A stretch of DNA of 64,000 nt from Heliopora coerulea (GCA_030142905.1 JASJOG010000064.1:1630119-1694118); one strand, 5' to 3'; shown: positions 31,590-42,189, counted from the first letter of the stretch. Numbers and translations are program-made. The notes: generated from the sequence alone by a model not told the origin.

Positions 31590-32556
31590 TCATCTATAAA
31601 AAAACTGTGTCCTTTTCACTGTCCTTCGCCCTGGCATTCCCATCCTGTATCCTCTAGTTTTTCTTAGTAGCATGCGAATTGGCAACTTACCAAGACAAAA
31701 TCCTACAGGTGAGTAACTGTCTCCTTGTAAAAATCCCGTCTTAATCGAAATCCATCTGCTTGTCTCCTTCTGCCCGTCTTTCCACACTTCCGGTCTTGTT
31801 TTAAACTTCTTCATCAATTCTTCAATTAATCTACACACATCAACTGGTACCCCCCTACATCTATATGCCTTCAGGGTCCAGTCATGATGTACTTTATCAC
31901 AGGCCTTCTGACAATCACGCGACAGTCAGATTTTTGTTGTGTTCCTTCTCTTCATCAATTATACATTTATCAATTAACAGGTCTACAGTACCTAATGTTC
32001 CTTCTGACGTTCCCATCTGTCCTTCATCCCACATATTTCTTGTAGCATGATTCATTAGATACTTCGCCATCAAACCGGTATATGTTTTGTATGAGGTATT
32101 CAAGCAGGTAATGGGCCTGTAATCTTTAACTGGGCTCAGGTTCTCAGTCTTAGGCAATAATGCACATCTTCCCCATGCAATCCATTCTGGTATCTTTCTC
32201 ATATCTTGCTTCCATATTTGCATCGTTTTACACAATGAATTCCAGGTTTCTTTAAACCTTTTCCACCAGTAGTTTTGAATACCTTCTACTCCTGGAGAGG
32301 TACAGTTTTTTCGTTTCTTCAACACCTTACTAATGTCATCTACTATTACCTTAAACTCTTCTACATACTGAATTTTATCCTTTAACTGCTCCTCTGTTTC
32401 AAGCATCCATGGTTGTTCTTTTGTTGTTCTTTCTTGTTCCCAGATACCTCCCCAAAATTCTACAAACTTTTCAACCTCTGGTACATTTCCAAAAAAAGTT
32501 CTTTGTCTTGTTAACCTTTCAATAAAATCGTCCTTCATCTTCTCTAAACCTTGCAT
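31590..32556 (-). pseudogene. second-family LINE: reverse transcriptase
   Basis: 31915-32556 has CALLPKTENLSPVKDYRPIT, LNTSYKTYTGLMAKYLMNHA and GTSEGTLGTVDLLIDKC. 31590-31838 has FLQGDSYSPVGFCLGKLPI followed by KRTQFFYR where the D-D motif should be; a frameshift there destroys the catalytic box. The stretch between the frames (31839-31914) is also frameshifted. Confidence 0.8.
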
Positions 32557-32964
32557 TATTATGAACCTTTCTACCTCTCCTGATCATCTTTTCTAACACC
32601 ACTTTGCTATATCAATTGCTGACTTCTTATTTTTGCTTTTAGATCTTTCAAGATATCCGTCTCTTGGTAGCTTTTCAATGTTTTTTTCGTCTGAAGAGCT
32701 CGTTTCCAGTTCTAGCTATCAACTGGCGTAGTCCTTTCATCTAGTTCTTTAGTTTCCGTTCACGTCTATTACCTCCACTTGTTTTCCTCTTCCGCTCTTT
32801 TTACTTAATTTTCATGATCATAGCTATTGCTTTTCCCATTGCATACACTGTATCAGTTATCATTGTTATTTCATTAACATTTCTTAGGTATTTCTCAAGA
32901 ATTCAGTTCGAGCTTCTTTCCATCTGTGTCGTCATTTTTAATTTCCAAAGTCTTTCTCTCGGTT

Positions 32965-33837
32965 CTATTTTGCACATATTGATGTCTTCCTAATTTCCTT
33001 CAGTTGTTTGAGAAATTTGTTTTCCAACTCAGCATCTCCCTCCTCTAAATCTGTTACATTATCTCTACAGGTGTTATTTTCTCCAACTCCTTCATCTCCC
33101 TCTTGGTACTCTTCGTTAAGACCCAGACCTCCAGTTACTCTGCTCTCCTCCTGAATACTTACTGCCTCATCTCGTGGTTCCGCCACCATTGTTAGTTCTT
33201 CTGATGTTCTTTTTCTTACTAGTATCAAATTGTTAATCACTGGCTCCTTTTTAAATCTGGAAGCATTGTCTCAATGTCTGTGGGTTTATCCTGCTATATT
33301 CGAGAAATTCTTCATCTCATCTTTCTTTCACTCTCCTTGTGAATCCTCGCCCTCTTTCTCTTTCCTCTATGTCGATCTCTGCTAGTCTGCCAGTTTCATT
33401 ACCGTCAACCATTTCAGGTTATCTACTTGTTGCAATCCAGTAGCCGTCCTGCTATGAAGCTCCATAGTTTCTGTCTGGTTGTTGGATACTTCCCTCAACA
33501 ATGTTATAGCTCTCATTATATCCGGATCATTTTTGAATCTAGTAGCATTATCCCTCAGGTTTTGCTCAGAAATTGATTTTCTTCCAGGAAATTCAGCATT
33601 CCACCCTTGTTTTATCTATCGCATGAAACCTCTTCCTTTCTCTCGTTCTTCTAAATCTATCTGTAGTAACCGTACTTTCTCATTAACTTGCCATGTAGAG
33701 TTAACACTACGTCCTTCAGAGTTGTTTTGGGGTACTTCTTGTGAGTCAGCAGATCTTGCATCTACCACTGTTTGACTCGAAGTGCCCGGATGTTCGTTAT
33801 AGGTGTGGTTTTGATTATTTTGATCAATATTATCCAT
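32965..33837 (-). pseudogene. second-family LINE: amino-terminal acidic frames
   Basis: Two open pieces (32965-33240 and 33616-33837) rich in Glu, Asp and Ser, in the position of the amino-terminal region. No zinc finger or other domain is recognisable. The region between and below them (32557-32964, 33241-33615) is the same kind of sequence, broken by frameshifts. Confidence 0.45.
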
Positions 33838-34234
33838 ATAGTTCCAAAATTTAAGTTTTCACGAGAATATCGGTCCTTCCAACGGAGCCAGGTACGAGGG
33901 ATAAGGCTTTTACTCTACAGGATCGCCAGTTCTGTGAGGCATCGTTTACGACCACACAACGCAGTGGCCACCCACCCGTTAGCACGATTTACACTTATCT
34001 TGGGTTGCACGTATTTGACCCATAGACGGGGGTTAGAAGTTAGAATTTCCTTCTCTTAAGCAGGCTGCTATCCAAGACCAAGGGCCCTACCCATCCTGAT
34101 GTGCTTTAACCCTAGCATGGCGGGCTCTGGGTTGCTGACACTTGCCCAACATGCTACCTCAAACTCGTGGAGGGCGGGAGCGTTTTACTCTTCCCGTAGC
34201 AGACGCAGTCCAACTGGGTCTACCCCACTGCACT
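33838..34234 (-). other. 5' leader of a second-family LINE
   Basis: Untranslated 5' region. Its first 110 bases resemble those of the LINE ending at 37426, although the two elements belong to different RT families (shared CTCCCGCCCTCCACGAGT). Confidence 0.5.
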
Positions 34235-34247
34235 TTATTACTACTAA
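34235..34247. repeat. TTATTACTACTAA junction between two LINEs
   Basis: A short TTA/CTA run, the only spacer between the 5' end of the LINE to the left and the 3' end of the LINE to the right. Confidence 0.6.
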
Positions 34248-34550
34248 AATTCTCGCTGTCCCCAAGAATACTGTCATCTGAATTTCTCCAATTTTGATAG
34301 GTATTCCCATCTCCTTTATCCTATCCTTTAGTTGTTTAGGCACTCTTTCTAACGCCCCAATTACTACCAGGATTACTTTAGCCTTTACGTTCCATAATCT
34401 ACCAATTTCTCTGGCTAAATCCTGGTATTTCTCAATTTTCTCTTCTTTCTTTATTACCACTTTCCCTTCCACAAGCAAGCCTTTAGTATCTTTCTTCATC
34501 TTTGCATCCTTCAAACACAACGACGATTCTTCACTTCCAACACTTTCCAA
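34248..34550 (-). pseudogene. first-family LINE: carboxy terminus with internal deletion
   Basis: Shortly after LKDAKMKKDTKGLL (the start of the linker before the zinc knuckle) the frame passes directly to EEKIEKYQDLAREIGRLWNV, VILVVIGALERV and VFLGTARIL, the last part of the RLE domain. The CCHC knuckle and catalytic core of the copy at 21427 are absent, without a frameshift at the join. The copy could not have nicked DNA by itself. Confidence 0.75.
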
Positions 34551-34640
34551 TTGTCTTATATGCTGTCCATGTGGTGGTTTTTCTCTCCATTCCCTTTTTC
34601 TCTCTTCTAGCTTTCTTTTCTTGAACTCTTCACCACTCTC

Positions 34641-36936
34641 TCATTCCAGCATATCACTCCCTCTGCCTGCTACTATCAATCTTTCCTCACTTTGACCTAT
34701 ATACTCTTCAAGTCCCAGGATTGCAAAATCCACAAAGTCCCCCACTCCAATTAATCCTCGTCCTTCTTCTCTCCTCGGCAAGTACAATCGGCAGACGCTT
34801 GGGTGTAAAGCTCTGTTTATTGTCATCATCTTACTTGTCATTCTATCCATCTCTTTCAATGCAGTTCTTCTTCATTCAACAAAAGGAAGTGTATATCTTA
34901 ATAGTAATACTGCCCAAGTGCTAATTGCCTTTATCGTACTTCACCCATTAAGTTTGAACTGCAGCACTTTCCTTACTCTCCTTTTATATTCCTTTCTTAA
35001 CATTTTTTTTTATATCTTCTCGTTTTATCTTATCTGCTTCCAGCTCCCCTAAGTATTTATATACATCATCTTCGCCATTGACTGGTTCTTGCTACCATCA
35101 AGTAATATGATTCCTTCGGACTTGACCAGTTTTCCTCTCCTGATCACCACCATGGTACATTTCTTAACCCCATACTCCATCCCCAAGTCACTGCTAAATA
35201 CATGCACAGTCTGAACGAAAGAGTCTAGATATCTCTCACTCTTAGCATATAACTTAAGATCGTCCATGAATAGAAGATTGGGGGGTTTTTTCCCCCATTC
35301 TTAAATTCATATGAAGATCTCGCTTTTCTCATAATCAATGTAATTGGAATGAGCGCAATAAGAAACAGTAATGATGACAGTGCGTCTTTTTGAAATATTC
35401 CTCTTCTTAGCCGTACTTCTCCCACATCCTTTCCAAATGATAACTCTGTCCTCCATGTCTATATACTCTTTACTAGCAAATTCTTCACATTATCAGCAAT
35501 TCCAAAAATATTTAAACTCTGCTATCCACGAGTGTGGAACCATGTCATATACTTTCTTATAATCAACCCACGCCATGGCCAAATTTTTCTTTTTCTGTTT
35601 TACTTCTTTCATCAACATCTTATCTGAAGAGTTGATCATTTGTTCCTCGCGACTGTTTGCGACATACTTTCTATTCTTCTGGCAACAATTCCTCTTTATA
35701 CAAAAGGCTATACATCTCCGCAATAATTCCCGTTAACAATTTCCAAACAAGTGACAAACATGTAATCGGGCGGAAATTATCAACCCCATTTCCTTCACCT
35801 TTACTTTTCATAATCAGTACAGTCCGTCCTTTTGTCATCCAATCTGGTACATTTCCTTCAAGCAGGCATTTATTTAGTTGCCCACACAATCTTTCATGAA
35901 GACTCCTAAAATCTTTTAGCCAAAAACCTTGCACTAAGTCAGGGCCAGGAGCTTTCCAATTAGGCATTTTTCCGAACATCTTTTTCACCTTCTCTTCTAT
36001 TATCTTTATATTTTCCTGTTCTTACACTTCCACCTCATCTTTAATGTCACCAATCCAGTCTGCTGACTTATTATGTTTAATATTTTTGCTCCATATGTTA
36101 CTCCAAAATGTGGTTGCCTCTTCTTTGCCTGGGCTTACTCCTGATCTATCCTCTTCATTCAATTCCTGATATAGCCTCTTCTGGTCCACTTGGAAAAGCT
36201 TATTCTGTCTGTATTGCCTCAGGCGCTCCTTATACCTTTTGACTTTAGCCGCCTTTGCTGTGACTCGTCGTTTTAATTCCTCTAGAACACGCTTATATCC
36301 TTGTTCTTTCAGTCAATATTTCTTTTGTAAATCGTCTCTAAACCTGGTTTTAACCCACATCCTTTCTATTAGTCTCCGATCCCTACTAATATCTTTCCTC
36401 GATTGTTTTCTTTGGTTTTCTAATCTTTTTTTTCACCAACGTTCTTTATCCTTTTTCCTCTCCTCTACTTTGATTCCTAGGTTTTCACTTACGAACACTG
36501 CTGCCGCGTACAGTAAACTATTAAGTTCAGTGATGTTATTCGTGTTGATCTGTTTGAGCACCTCTTCTACTTTCCAAATTTCTGCCAAGATTTTTTTCCT
36601 GTTCATGTTTTTGAGCACTGGTATTCTTTTTCGATTCGGTTCGTCCATAATCCTTTTCAGTCGTTTCAATACTGTTTCCTCTTCTTCCGACCACTGTACT
36701 TCACCATCTCCAGTTATTGTTGCATCTGTTCCCTCTTCACTACAACACTGCATGGATTCATTATGTCCATATCCTTGTTCGTATTGATTCTCCACTGGTT
36801 CCTCTTGCCCTCTGTTATCCAAACTACCTTCCTGTCTTGTGTTTTCTCCTCCTCGTCCCACTCTCCTTTTGATTCTTTCAATCTCCAGCTCCGTCAACCA
36901 TTTATTCCTTTTAATCTGTCTAAGTTGGTCCATCAA
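34641..36936 (-). pseudogene. first-family LINE: amino-terminal region, RT and thumb, fragmented
   Basis: From the 5' side: 36433-36936 with LRQIKRNKWLTELEIERIKR (same motif as the amino-terminal region at 24776); 35671-35988 with MPNWKAPGPDLVQGFWLKDF and VDNFRPITCLSLVWKLLTGI; 35493-35723 with LAMAWVDYKKVYDMVPHSWI; 35225-35425 with RLRRGIFQKDALSSLLFLIA; 35049-35267 with MDDLKLYAKS (catalytic DD) and YGVKKCTMVVI; 34641-34859 with LPRREEGRGLIGV. Each step is a frameshift or stop, so decay is advanced. Confidence 0.8.
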
Positions 36937-37426
36937 CCTCTACTGAGTTGCCTCGAACATATCTTTCCTTCTCCATATTTCATCCATTCTTTTCCGATAC
37001 CCTCTCTTCTTTGGCTCACTTCTCATATAGCACTCCATCACATTTTCATTACCTTGTCGGTATCTTGATGACGACCGGGCCTGTGCTGCTCTGCCACAGG
37101 ACACCGGCCGGGCGAGACACCTTCACATAACGTTCCAGTCTCCTTAACGCCGTTACCGGCATTTACTTCATTTCACATTTTTCACTCATATGAGGGTAGT
37201 AGTTTTAAAGTGACACAACCACCGGTATTTTGTTCGAGATACCCTCTAGATGGATTGCCAACCATGGTTTACGAGCTCCACCAACCCTATTGCCGTATCT
37301 CTGGCAAGAAGGGTGAAGGTTTACTAGTAGTTGCCCACGGTACTACCCTAAGACTCGTGGAGGGCGGGAGCGTCTCATTTTTTCTGCGACAGGTTACAGT
37401 TCCAACTGGTCCTGCCCCACTGGCCA

Positions 37427-37450
37427 TATCATTATCATTATCATGATTAT
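37427..37450. repeat. (ATCATT)n tract at a LINE 5' end
   Basis: Short ATC/ATT run next to the 5' end of the LINE to its left. Confidence 0.7.
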
Positions 37451-37455
37451 GGTTG

Positions 37456-37735
37456 TTATCTCAGACAAGATGGTAGAAATCCGGTTTATTCTCCTAGGGA
37501 GCAAGTTGCATCCATTAACCTTAGGTCTCTAGGACTTTCCTAACAATTTTTGCAGTCCCCAGAAAAACTACTTTCTGCAAAAGCTCTATGCTAATTTTTA
37601 ACTCTAACAGTCCTAACCAGTCTTTCAAGTTCTTTAGATGTAATATCAAGGGCTCCCACGATGACTGGTACAAAACCAACACAGGTCAAATTCCATTGCT
37701 TTTCTACACAGTCCATTTAAACAAACTGGTTTAAA
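37456..37735 (-). pseudogene. RLE-LINE 3' fragment: endonuclease carboxy terminus
   Basis: The minus strand encodes WNLTCVGFVPVIVGALDI, ELERLVRT and, after a frameshift, LLQKVVFLGTAKIVRKVLET. These are the last landmarks of the RLE domain. The fragment is about 280 bp including 3' flank, and is from a family different from its neighbours. Confidence 0.65.
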
Positions 37736-38501
37736 ACTAGGAGCAAGTTGCTACCCACAGTCTAAAGCCCTGGAGTTATATGTCCTTCATGTTCATAACC
37801 CTTTGAATGTAATACTGTCTTTTGCAGCATTTCAACTGGTATTTCTATCTCAATCTTTTCCAAGAACCCTTCAAGTCTTTTTGATACCGTTCCCAGGGCA
37901 CCAACAACTATTGGTAGGACTTCCACTTGGTTTAAAATCCACATTCTTGATATTTCCATTTTCAAATCCTGGTACTAAAAAATTTTTTCCAGTTTCTTCG
38001 TTACCACCCTATTATCCCCAGGTACTGCTACATCAATGATGCACGCTGTCTTCTTTTCTTTGTTTACTATAATTAAATCAGGTCTCAAGTGTTCTATTTC
38101 ATGGTAACATTGAATACTAAAATTCGACAATAACTTATGATGTATGTTATCGCTATTATGACTATTATGAACTATGATGACTATTATGAACACTCCTTGT
38201 GGTTGGTGTTTATGCCATTTGTTTGCTTGTGCCAAGTTGTTTTTCCCACACAATTCCCAATGGACTTTACGGCCTACATTGTCATGTCTATCCTTATACT
38301 CCCCTTGCGCCGACTTGCTGCATCCACTTACTAGATGTAAAACGGTTTCTCTTTTCTGGCTGCACATTCTACACAAAGATGGGCTTACTGTTCTATCAAT
38401 ATGGAATTTAACATAGTTTGTTCTTATAGCTTGCTCTTGGGCCGCAACAATCAACGCTTCGGTAGTAGCTTTCAAGTCCGCTTTTCTGACCCACTCCCAG
38501 G
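37736..38501 (-). pseudogene. RLE-LINE fragment: zinc knuckle and endonuclease
   Basis: 38475-37975 has MKATTEALIVAAQEQAIRTN, the knuckle CRMCSQKRETVLHLVSGC, YKDRHDNVGRKVHWELC and, after an insertion, FSIQCYHEIEHLRPDLIIV...CIIDVAVPGDNR, the catalytic core (RPD and ID). 37965-37762 continues with RMWILNQVEVLPIVVGALG. A repeat built of ACTATTATGA units near 38140-38195 is inserted in the frame between KHQPQGV and the core. The 5' side stops at the ACT/ATT tract at 38502. Confidence 0.8.
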
Positions 38502-38805
38502 ATTATCATTATTATTACTATTATTATTACTACTATTATTATTATTACTATTATTATTATTACTATTATTATTATTACTATTATTATTATTACTATTATT
38601 ATTATTACTATTATTATTATTACTATTATTATTATTACTATTATTATTATTACTATTATTATTATTACTATTATTATTATTACTATTATTATTATTACTA
38701 TTATTATTACTATTATTATTATTACTATTATTATTATTACTATTATTATTATTACTATTATTATTATTACAATTAGTATTACAATTACTATTATTATTAC
38801 TATTA
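38502..38805. repeat. (ACTATTATTATTATT)n higher-order microsatellite
   Basis: About 300 bp made mostly of a 15-bp unit, one ACT followed by four ATT, repeated some 18 times with small changes. It lies between the 5' edge of a truncated LINE and the 3' end of a SINE. The plus-strand frame through it is a run of leucines and not a gene. Confidence 0.9.
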
Positions 38806-39082
38806 AAGTAAAATGCCTTTATCTATACTGGATAACCCTATCAGCTATCTGAGCTGTTCTCCCAAGAGGTCCAGTAAGGGCCTACCCTCATGAATCCCGT
38901 GTTAGTATTGGAGAAAACCAGAGTACCCGGAGAAAACCTGCGATGCTTGGTAGAGTCAAACTGGACGACACTCTTCTCATATGTGATAAAGGTAACAATC
39001 AAATAACTGTATGGGGCCAGAATCGAACCCTTGTCACAGTGGTGAGAGACACATGCACTACCATTGTGCCACCAGCATCCCT
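38806..39082 (-). mobile_element. tRNA-derived SINE with TAA-type tail
   Basis: Minus strand from 39082: a tRNA-like head with GGCACAATGGTAGTGC (box A region) and GGGTTCGATTCTGGCC (box B), then a body with CCAGAGTACCCGGAGAAAAC read on the plus strand, a block resembling conserved central domains shared by animal SINEs, then a tail running into AATAGT/TAA repeats. ATTATTA also lies just outside its 5' end (39083). It is unrelated to the SINE at 340-515. It sits 169 bp from VPS51 exon d. Confidence 0.7.
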
Positions 39083-39250
39083 TATTATTACAATTAAGAC
39101 GATTGTTTAAAATTTGCCACACAAACTGCTATGACGCCCGCCTTAGTGAGAAAAACTCTTTCTTGTACTATCGTCATTTCAAACTAAAATACGTGTCTTC
39201 TATCTGTGCACAAGTGCTGTGCCTTATCGTTTTTTTGAAATTCAACAAAC
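39083..39250. other. VPS51 large intron, donor end
   Basis: The 168 bp between exon d and the first inserted element. With 17107-17350 it may represent the original intron. Confidence 0.5.
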
Positions 39251-39324
39251 CTAACGGCGAGCGAATATTGCTTCATTTCCACACACTTCTTAAGTCGAGA
39301 TGGAAGCTCGAACAAAAACTGCAA
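39251..39324 (-). CDS. VPS51: VPS51, internal coding exon d
   Basis: A 74-bp exon with a pyrimidine-rich acceptor (TTCTATTTTAG) before 39324 and a donor GTTTGT after 39251. It encodes LQFLFELPSRLKKCVEM and 7 more residues, almost the same as the LQFLFELPSRL segment of animal VPS51. It follows exon c in frame and ends with AG of an Arg codon that is completed by the A at the start of exon e. Being short, it is easily missed by ORF-based gene finding. The intron to its left is 22,144 bp. Confidence 0.93.
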
Positions 39325-40880
39325 CTAAAATAGAAAACAAAACAAAACAGAAATTAAACTCTTATGATAGATAATATGAGATTAAGATTCCGACCATGCG
39401 TTATCATATTTGCGAGGGTTCCATGGATGTATATTGATGTAGTGTGTAGGGAAGATTAGCACCACTTTCCGAAAATGTTTGATTCCACAGTGGGTCGAGA
39501 AAGACGATCAGTAATTCAAGACGTCAATTGAAAATAAACATGTATAAACTAGAAATTCGTAGACACATCAACCCCCTCGCATTTAGAAAGACCATTAATA
39601 TAATCATCAAATAACGCTTTACAGCGCTTTACGTTTGGTTAGATTTAACATTTTTCATGTAGTTAAAAATGAAAGTTCGAGCAAAATTCAGGAAGGAGAA
39701 AAATGTATTCTTCGTGATGCTCTCAGAGTCTAAAGCACGTACTTCGGAGTTTGTGAGGCCAACAACTAATCACTACACTTCGACAGCATGTTTGTTATGT
39801 TTACTATGTAACCATGGGATAAGTAAATGCTATTTTTCTAATTATCTGAATGGGCCGTGCGGCCAAATTGTATGACTTGATAGTCTCAGTTCAATCCCCA
39901 TTCCAGAATCATCTTCAGGAGAACATGGTTTATCATCATATATTCTGTTCAACTCCCATGTCACACCAATATTTTATACTTCGTTCCTTCTCGCCTTTGT
40001 GTTTCACTGTTTCTTTTTTTCGAACTTATGGTGGCATTTACGTTTTTGTTTAAGGTTATCGACACGGTTCAAATTAGATTGCAAGGTAAAGAGTAGGGGA
40101 AATAAACGTTGGCGTACTCGTTTTGCGGGGAACACTGACTACACGCGGTTACTCCACCTCTTGAAACTGGACCGGTTTGAGCTGACCGTGGTTTGATCTT
40201 CAGCTAAGCCAAACGGATGGTAAAATCTCAAGCAATCGTTCAAAAAAGCGCGGGAAGAAAAGTTGATGGAAAGACAACTATGCCAAATATCAAAACAACA
40301 AAGGTAACCTCTACAGCAAGTACCTATTTTCTTCACTGATAATTTCAGCCTCAGGCCGAGCTAAAATTTCTCATGAAAACATAATTTTTACAGCAGGCGT
40401 AAAAAGGCGGAAAGTGTTGAAGAAATCAGCCTTTAACAACTGGCTTGCCAGATAAAGCAAGATACGGAAAGACCATTTTATTTCTTAGCCTTCAGAAGTT
40501 AAATGACATGCAATGACGAACACATTACGCATAAATATTTTTATGTAAGAGTTGATTTAAAATTTTTCCTTTCTTACTGTGATTATTGTAGATGTGATTT
40601 AAAAAAGGTAAACTGGTGAAAACCTATTATAAACGTTTTTGATTTTTGTAGATCATGGTCAGTTCTAAGGATGAATCTGTAAAAATGTCTTTATAGAAGA
40701 AAATATATAAAAAGGACCTCGCAGTTTATGCCAAGATTTCCTCCCTCAAATTCCTCAAGGGTACAAAGTACAAAAATTTGCATTTGTTCGTTAAGCTCGT
40801 GATATTAGTTATGAGCAAAGATTCCATAACTTTTGTTTTTAAACATCCCCAGACAAAACAAGTTCTATATATTTAATTTG
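39325..40880. other. VPS51 intron, no gene recognised
   Basis: Part of the 5.8-kb intron between exons c and d. No convincing coding frame. A weak tRNA-like stretch (39848-39905, with TTCAATCCCC) may be a decayed SINE head. Confidence 0.4.
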
Positions 40881-40882
40881 AC

Positions 40883-41245
40883 ATGCTTGATGGTTGCGAA
40901 TGTCCGATGATGTCCTTCTTAAAGATTATTATATGTTTCCGTGTTTTCTGCTGCCTCGCCAATACTCGTCATATCAAAAGTACCCATGCTTTTATAAACA
41001 AAATGAGAAGAGTGCAAGTTGTCTTCATTAAGGTTGAAAAAGATGATAATCCTATGGGAGACTTAAATAATGTGGAAGTTGTAACTGCTAAGAGTAGACC
41101 CTTGAACTTTCGTGAGGGGAGTTTCATGCTATACATTTCATATTTCCCATGCAAAGGGAGTTTTATTCCAGCTTTTAATTTATCGTCAAACCAACGGACA
41201 GGAGTTAATGTTTCTAATTTTTCAGGGTTAAAATCCACAACTTAA
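40883..41245 (-). pseudogene. possible PiggyBac-type transposase remnant
   Basis: The minus strand has PVRWFDDK, which resembles the VKWFDNK block of PiggyBac-type transposases. About 70 codons later, in shifted frames, come YKSMGTFDM (compare the YNKSMGGVDL block) and RQQKTRKH (compare the YRxKTRxKKW block). The order and spacing fit the end of that transposase family, but the intervening sequence does not align well by eye and there are frameshifts. A chance open frame is the alternative. Confidence 0.3.
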
Positions 41246-42078
41246 TAAACAAATATGAGACACTGTAATTAACTTTTATCTCAAAAGAAATTCAACGACG
41301 TAAAGGAAACATGAACTTTGAGGTCTTTTGTTTTATCTTTTACATAAAAACATTTCTACTGCATTGTCCCTAGACATGATGATTAGCACAAATTGTAAAT
41401 GTTTGTAATGTTTTTATCCACCATACTTTTGTGATTAAATTCCATCTATTTTATAATAATTAAACTCGTTTTCACGCAATTGCAAGAGTTTACTAACTTA
41501 CGTGAAAAATTTCTTTCTTCCAAAACTCCTTTAACGCAATGTTTACGTTTGCACTTTGCCTATCGATCAACATGAACCCGTTCTTACGCAATCGACAGCG
41601 AGATGACGAAATAAAAAATGAACAAATGATGAGAAACATACTGCAAGTCATGGATGACTGGAAAATTATTTTTCCCACCAGCAACTATGATCGGTACGTT
41701 TACTTTAGATTAGATTCAACGCATGATTAGAAAAGAAATAATTATAATATCAGTGGATCATAATGTCTAGCTTCATTCTTCTTTCCAAACAATGTAAGTT
41801 GCTAACATGAATCCATCATGATTTTTCTGAAACCACGCCCTCCTAAGAGCATTTTTTGATGCTGGTACTGTAAATATGTAACTCACTTTTTAAATACGTT
41901 GATACCATGGTGATTGGTAATTTAAGATAAAGTAAGAGAAAATGAAGAGGAATATACGCACTAAAGAGGTATATACAGTTACGAAAGACCGTTGGATCGT
42001 TTAGTTCTTAAAAGAACTGTATGAAACTCAAAGAGGTGAAATTCTACGTAAAGAGTAAGCCTAAAGAATTAGAAAAAA
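41246..42078. other. VPS51 intron, no gene recognised
   Basis: AT-rich. Overlapping open frames on both strands at 41493-41730 show no family signature. Confidence 0.4.
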
Positions 42079-42113
42079 GCACGATGCATTTCGGCAGACC
42101 ACTTATCAAGTGC
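42079..42113 (-). ncRNA. decayed hammerhead motif at a PLE 3' end
   Basis: The minus strand reads GCAC-TTGATAA-GTGGTCTGCC-GAAATGCATC-GTGC. GCAC/GTGC gives helix I, GAA is present and ATGCAT is a palindrome in the helix III position. Two core bases differ from CTGATGA and helix II is incomplete, so it is probably dead. It lies about 200 bp downstream of the PLE coding region at 42190-44577, where such motifs occur in this element class. Confidence 0.4.
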
Positions 42114-42189
42114 TATACGTCTACTTACTAAAGAAACAAATCACCTGCTTATATAGTCTAAAGAAAACTGATGACATCGACCCAACGGT

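Larger units (their letters stand above)
30789..34234 (-). mobile_element. RLE-type LINE, second family, lacking the endonuclease
   Basis: A 3.4-kb minus-strand unit. Its 5' end near 34234 carries the leader (CTCCCGCCCTCCACGAGT near 34155-34175), followed by acidic and charged frames, RT and thumb. Soon after the thumb (30837) the coding sequence stops and the 3' end begins (CAGGCTGAGACCCCTTCCAC...GTGCGAGTTGTAATAA). The zinc knuckle and the restriction-like nuclease are missing altogether. The element ends in (TAA)n at 30788. Confidence 0.75.
34248..37426 (-). mobile_element. RLE-type LINE, first family, endonuclease core deleted
   Basis: A 3.2-kb minus-strand unit of the same family as the LINE at 21344-24966. 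The 5' leader (37426 to about 37040) has CTCCCGCCCTCCACGAGT and the conserved GTCTCGCCCGGC block. Coding pieces follow in order: amino-terminal region, RT, thumb, then the end of the RLE domain. About 110 residues covering the zinc knuckle and nuclease core are missing. The RT is spread over at least five frames. Confidence 0.8.

Noticed and set aside
38401..38811. 136-codon plus-strand frame that is almost all leucine
   Set aside because: It is translation of the ACT/ATT microsatellite.
39848..39905. tRNA-like stretch with TTCAATCCCC
   Set aside because: No convincing box A, no acceptor stem and no second copy; too weak to list as a SINE.
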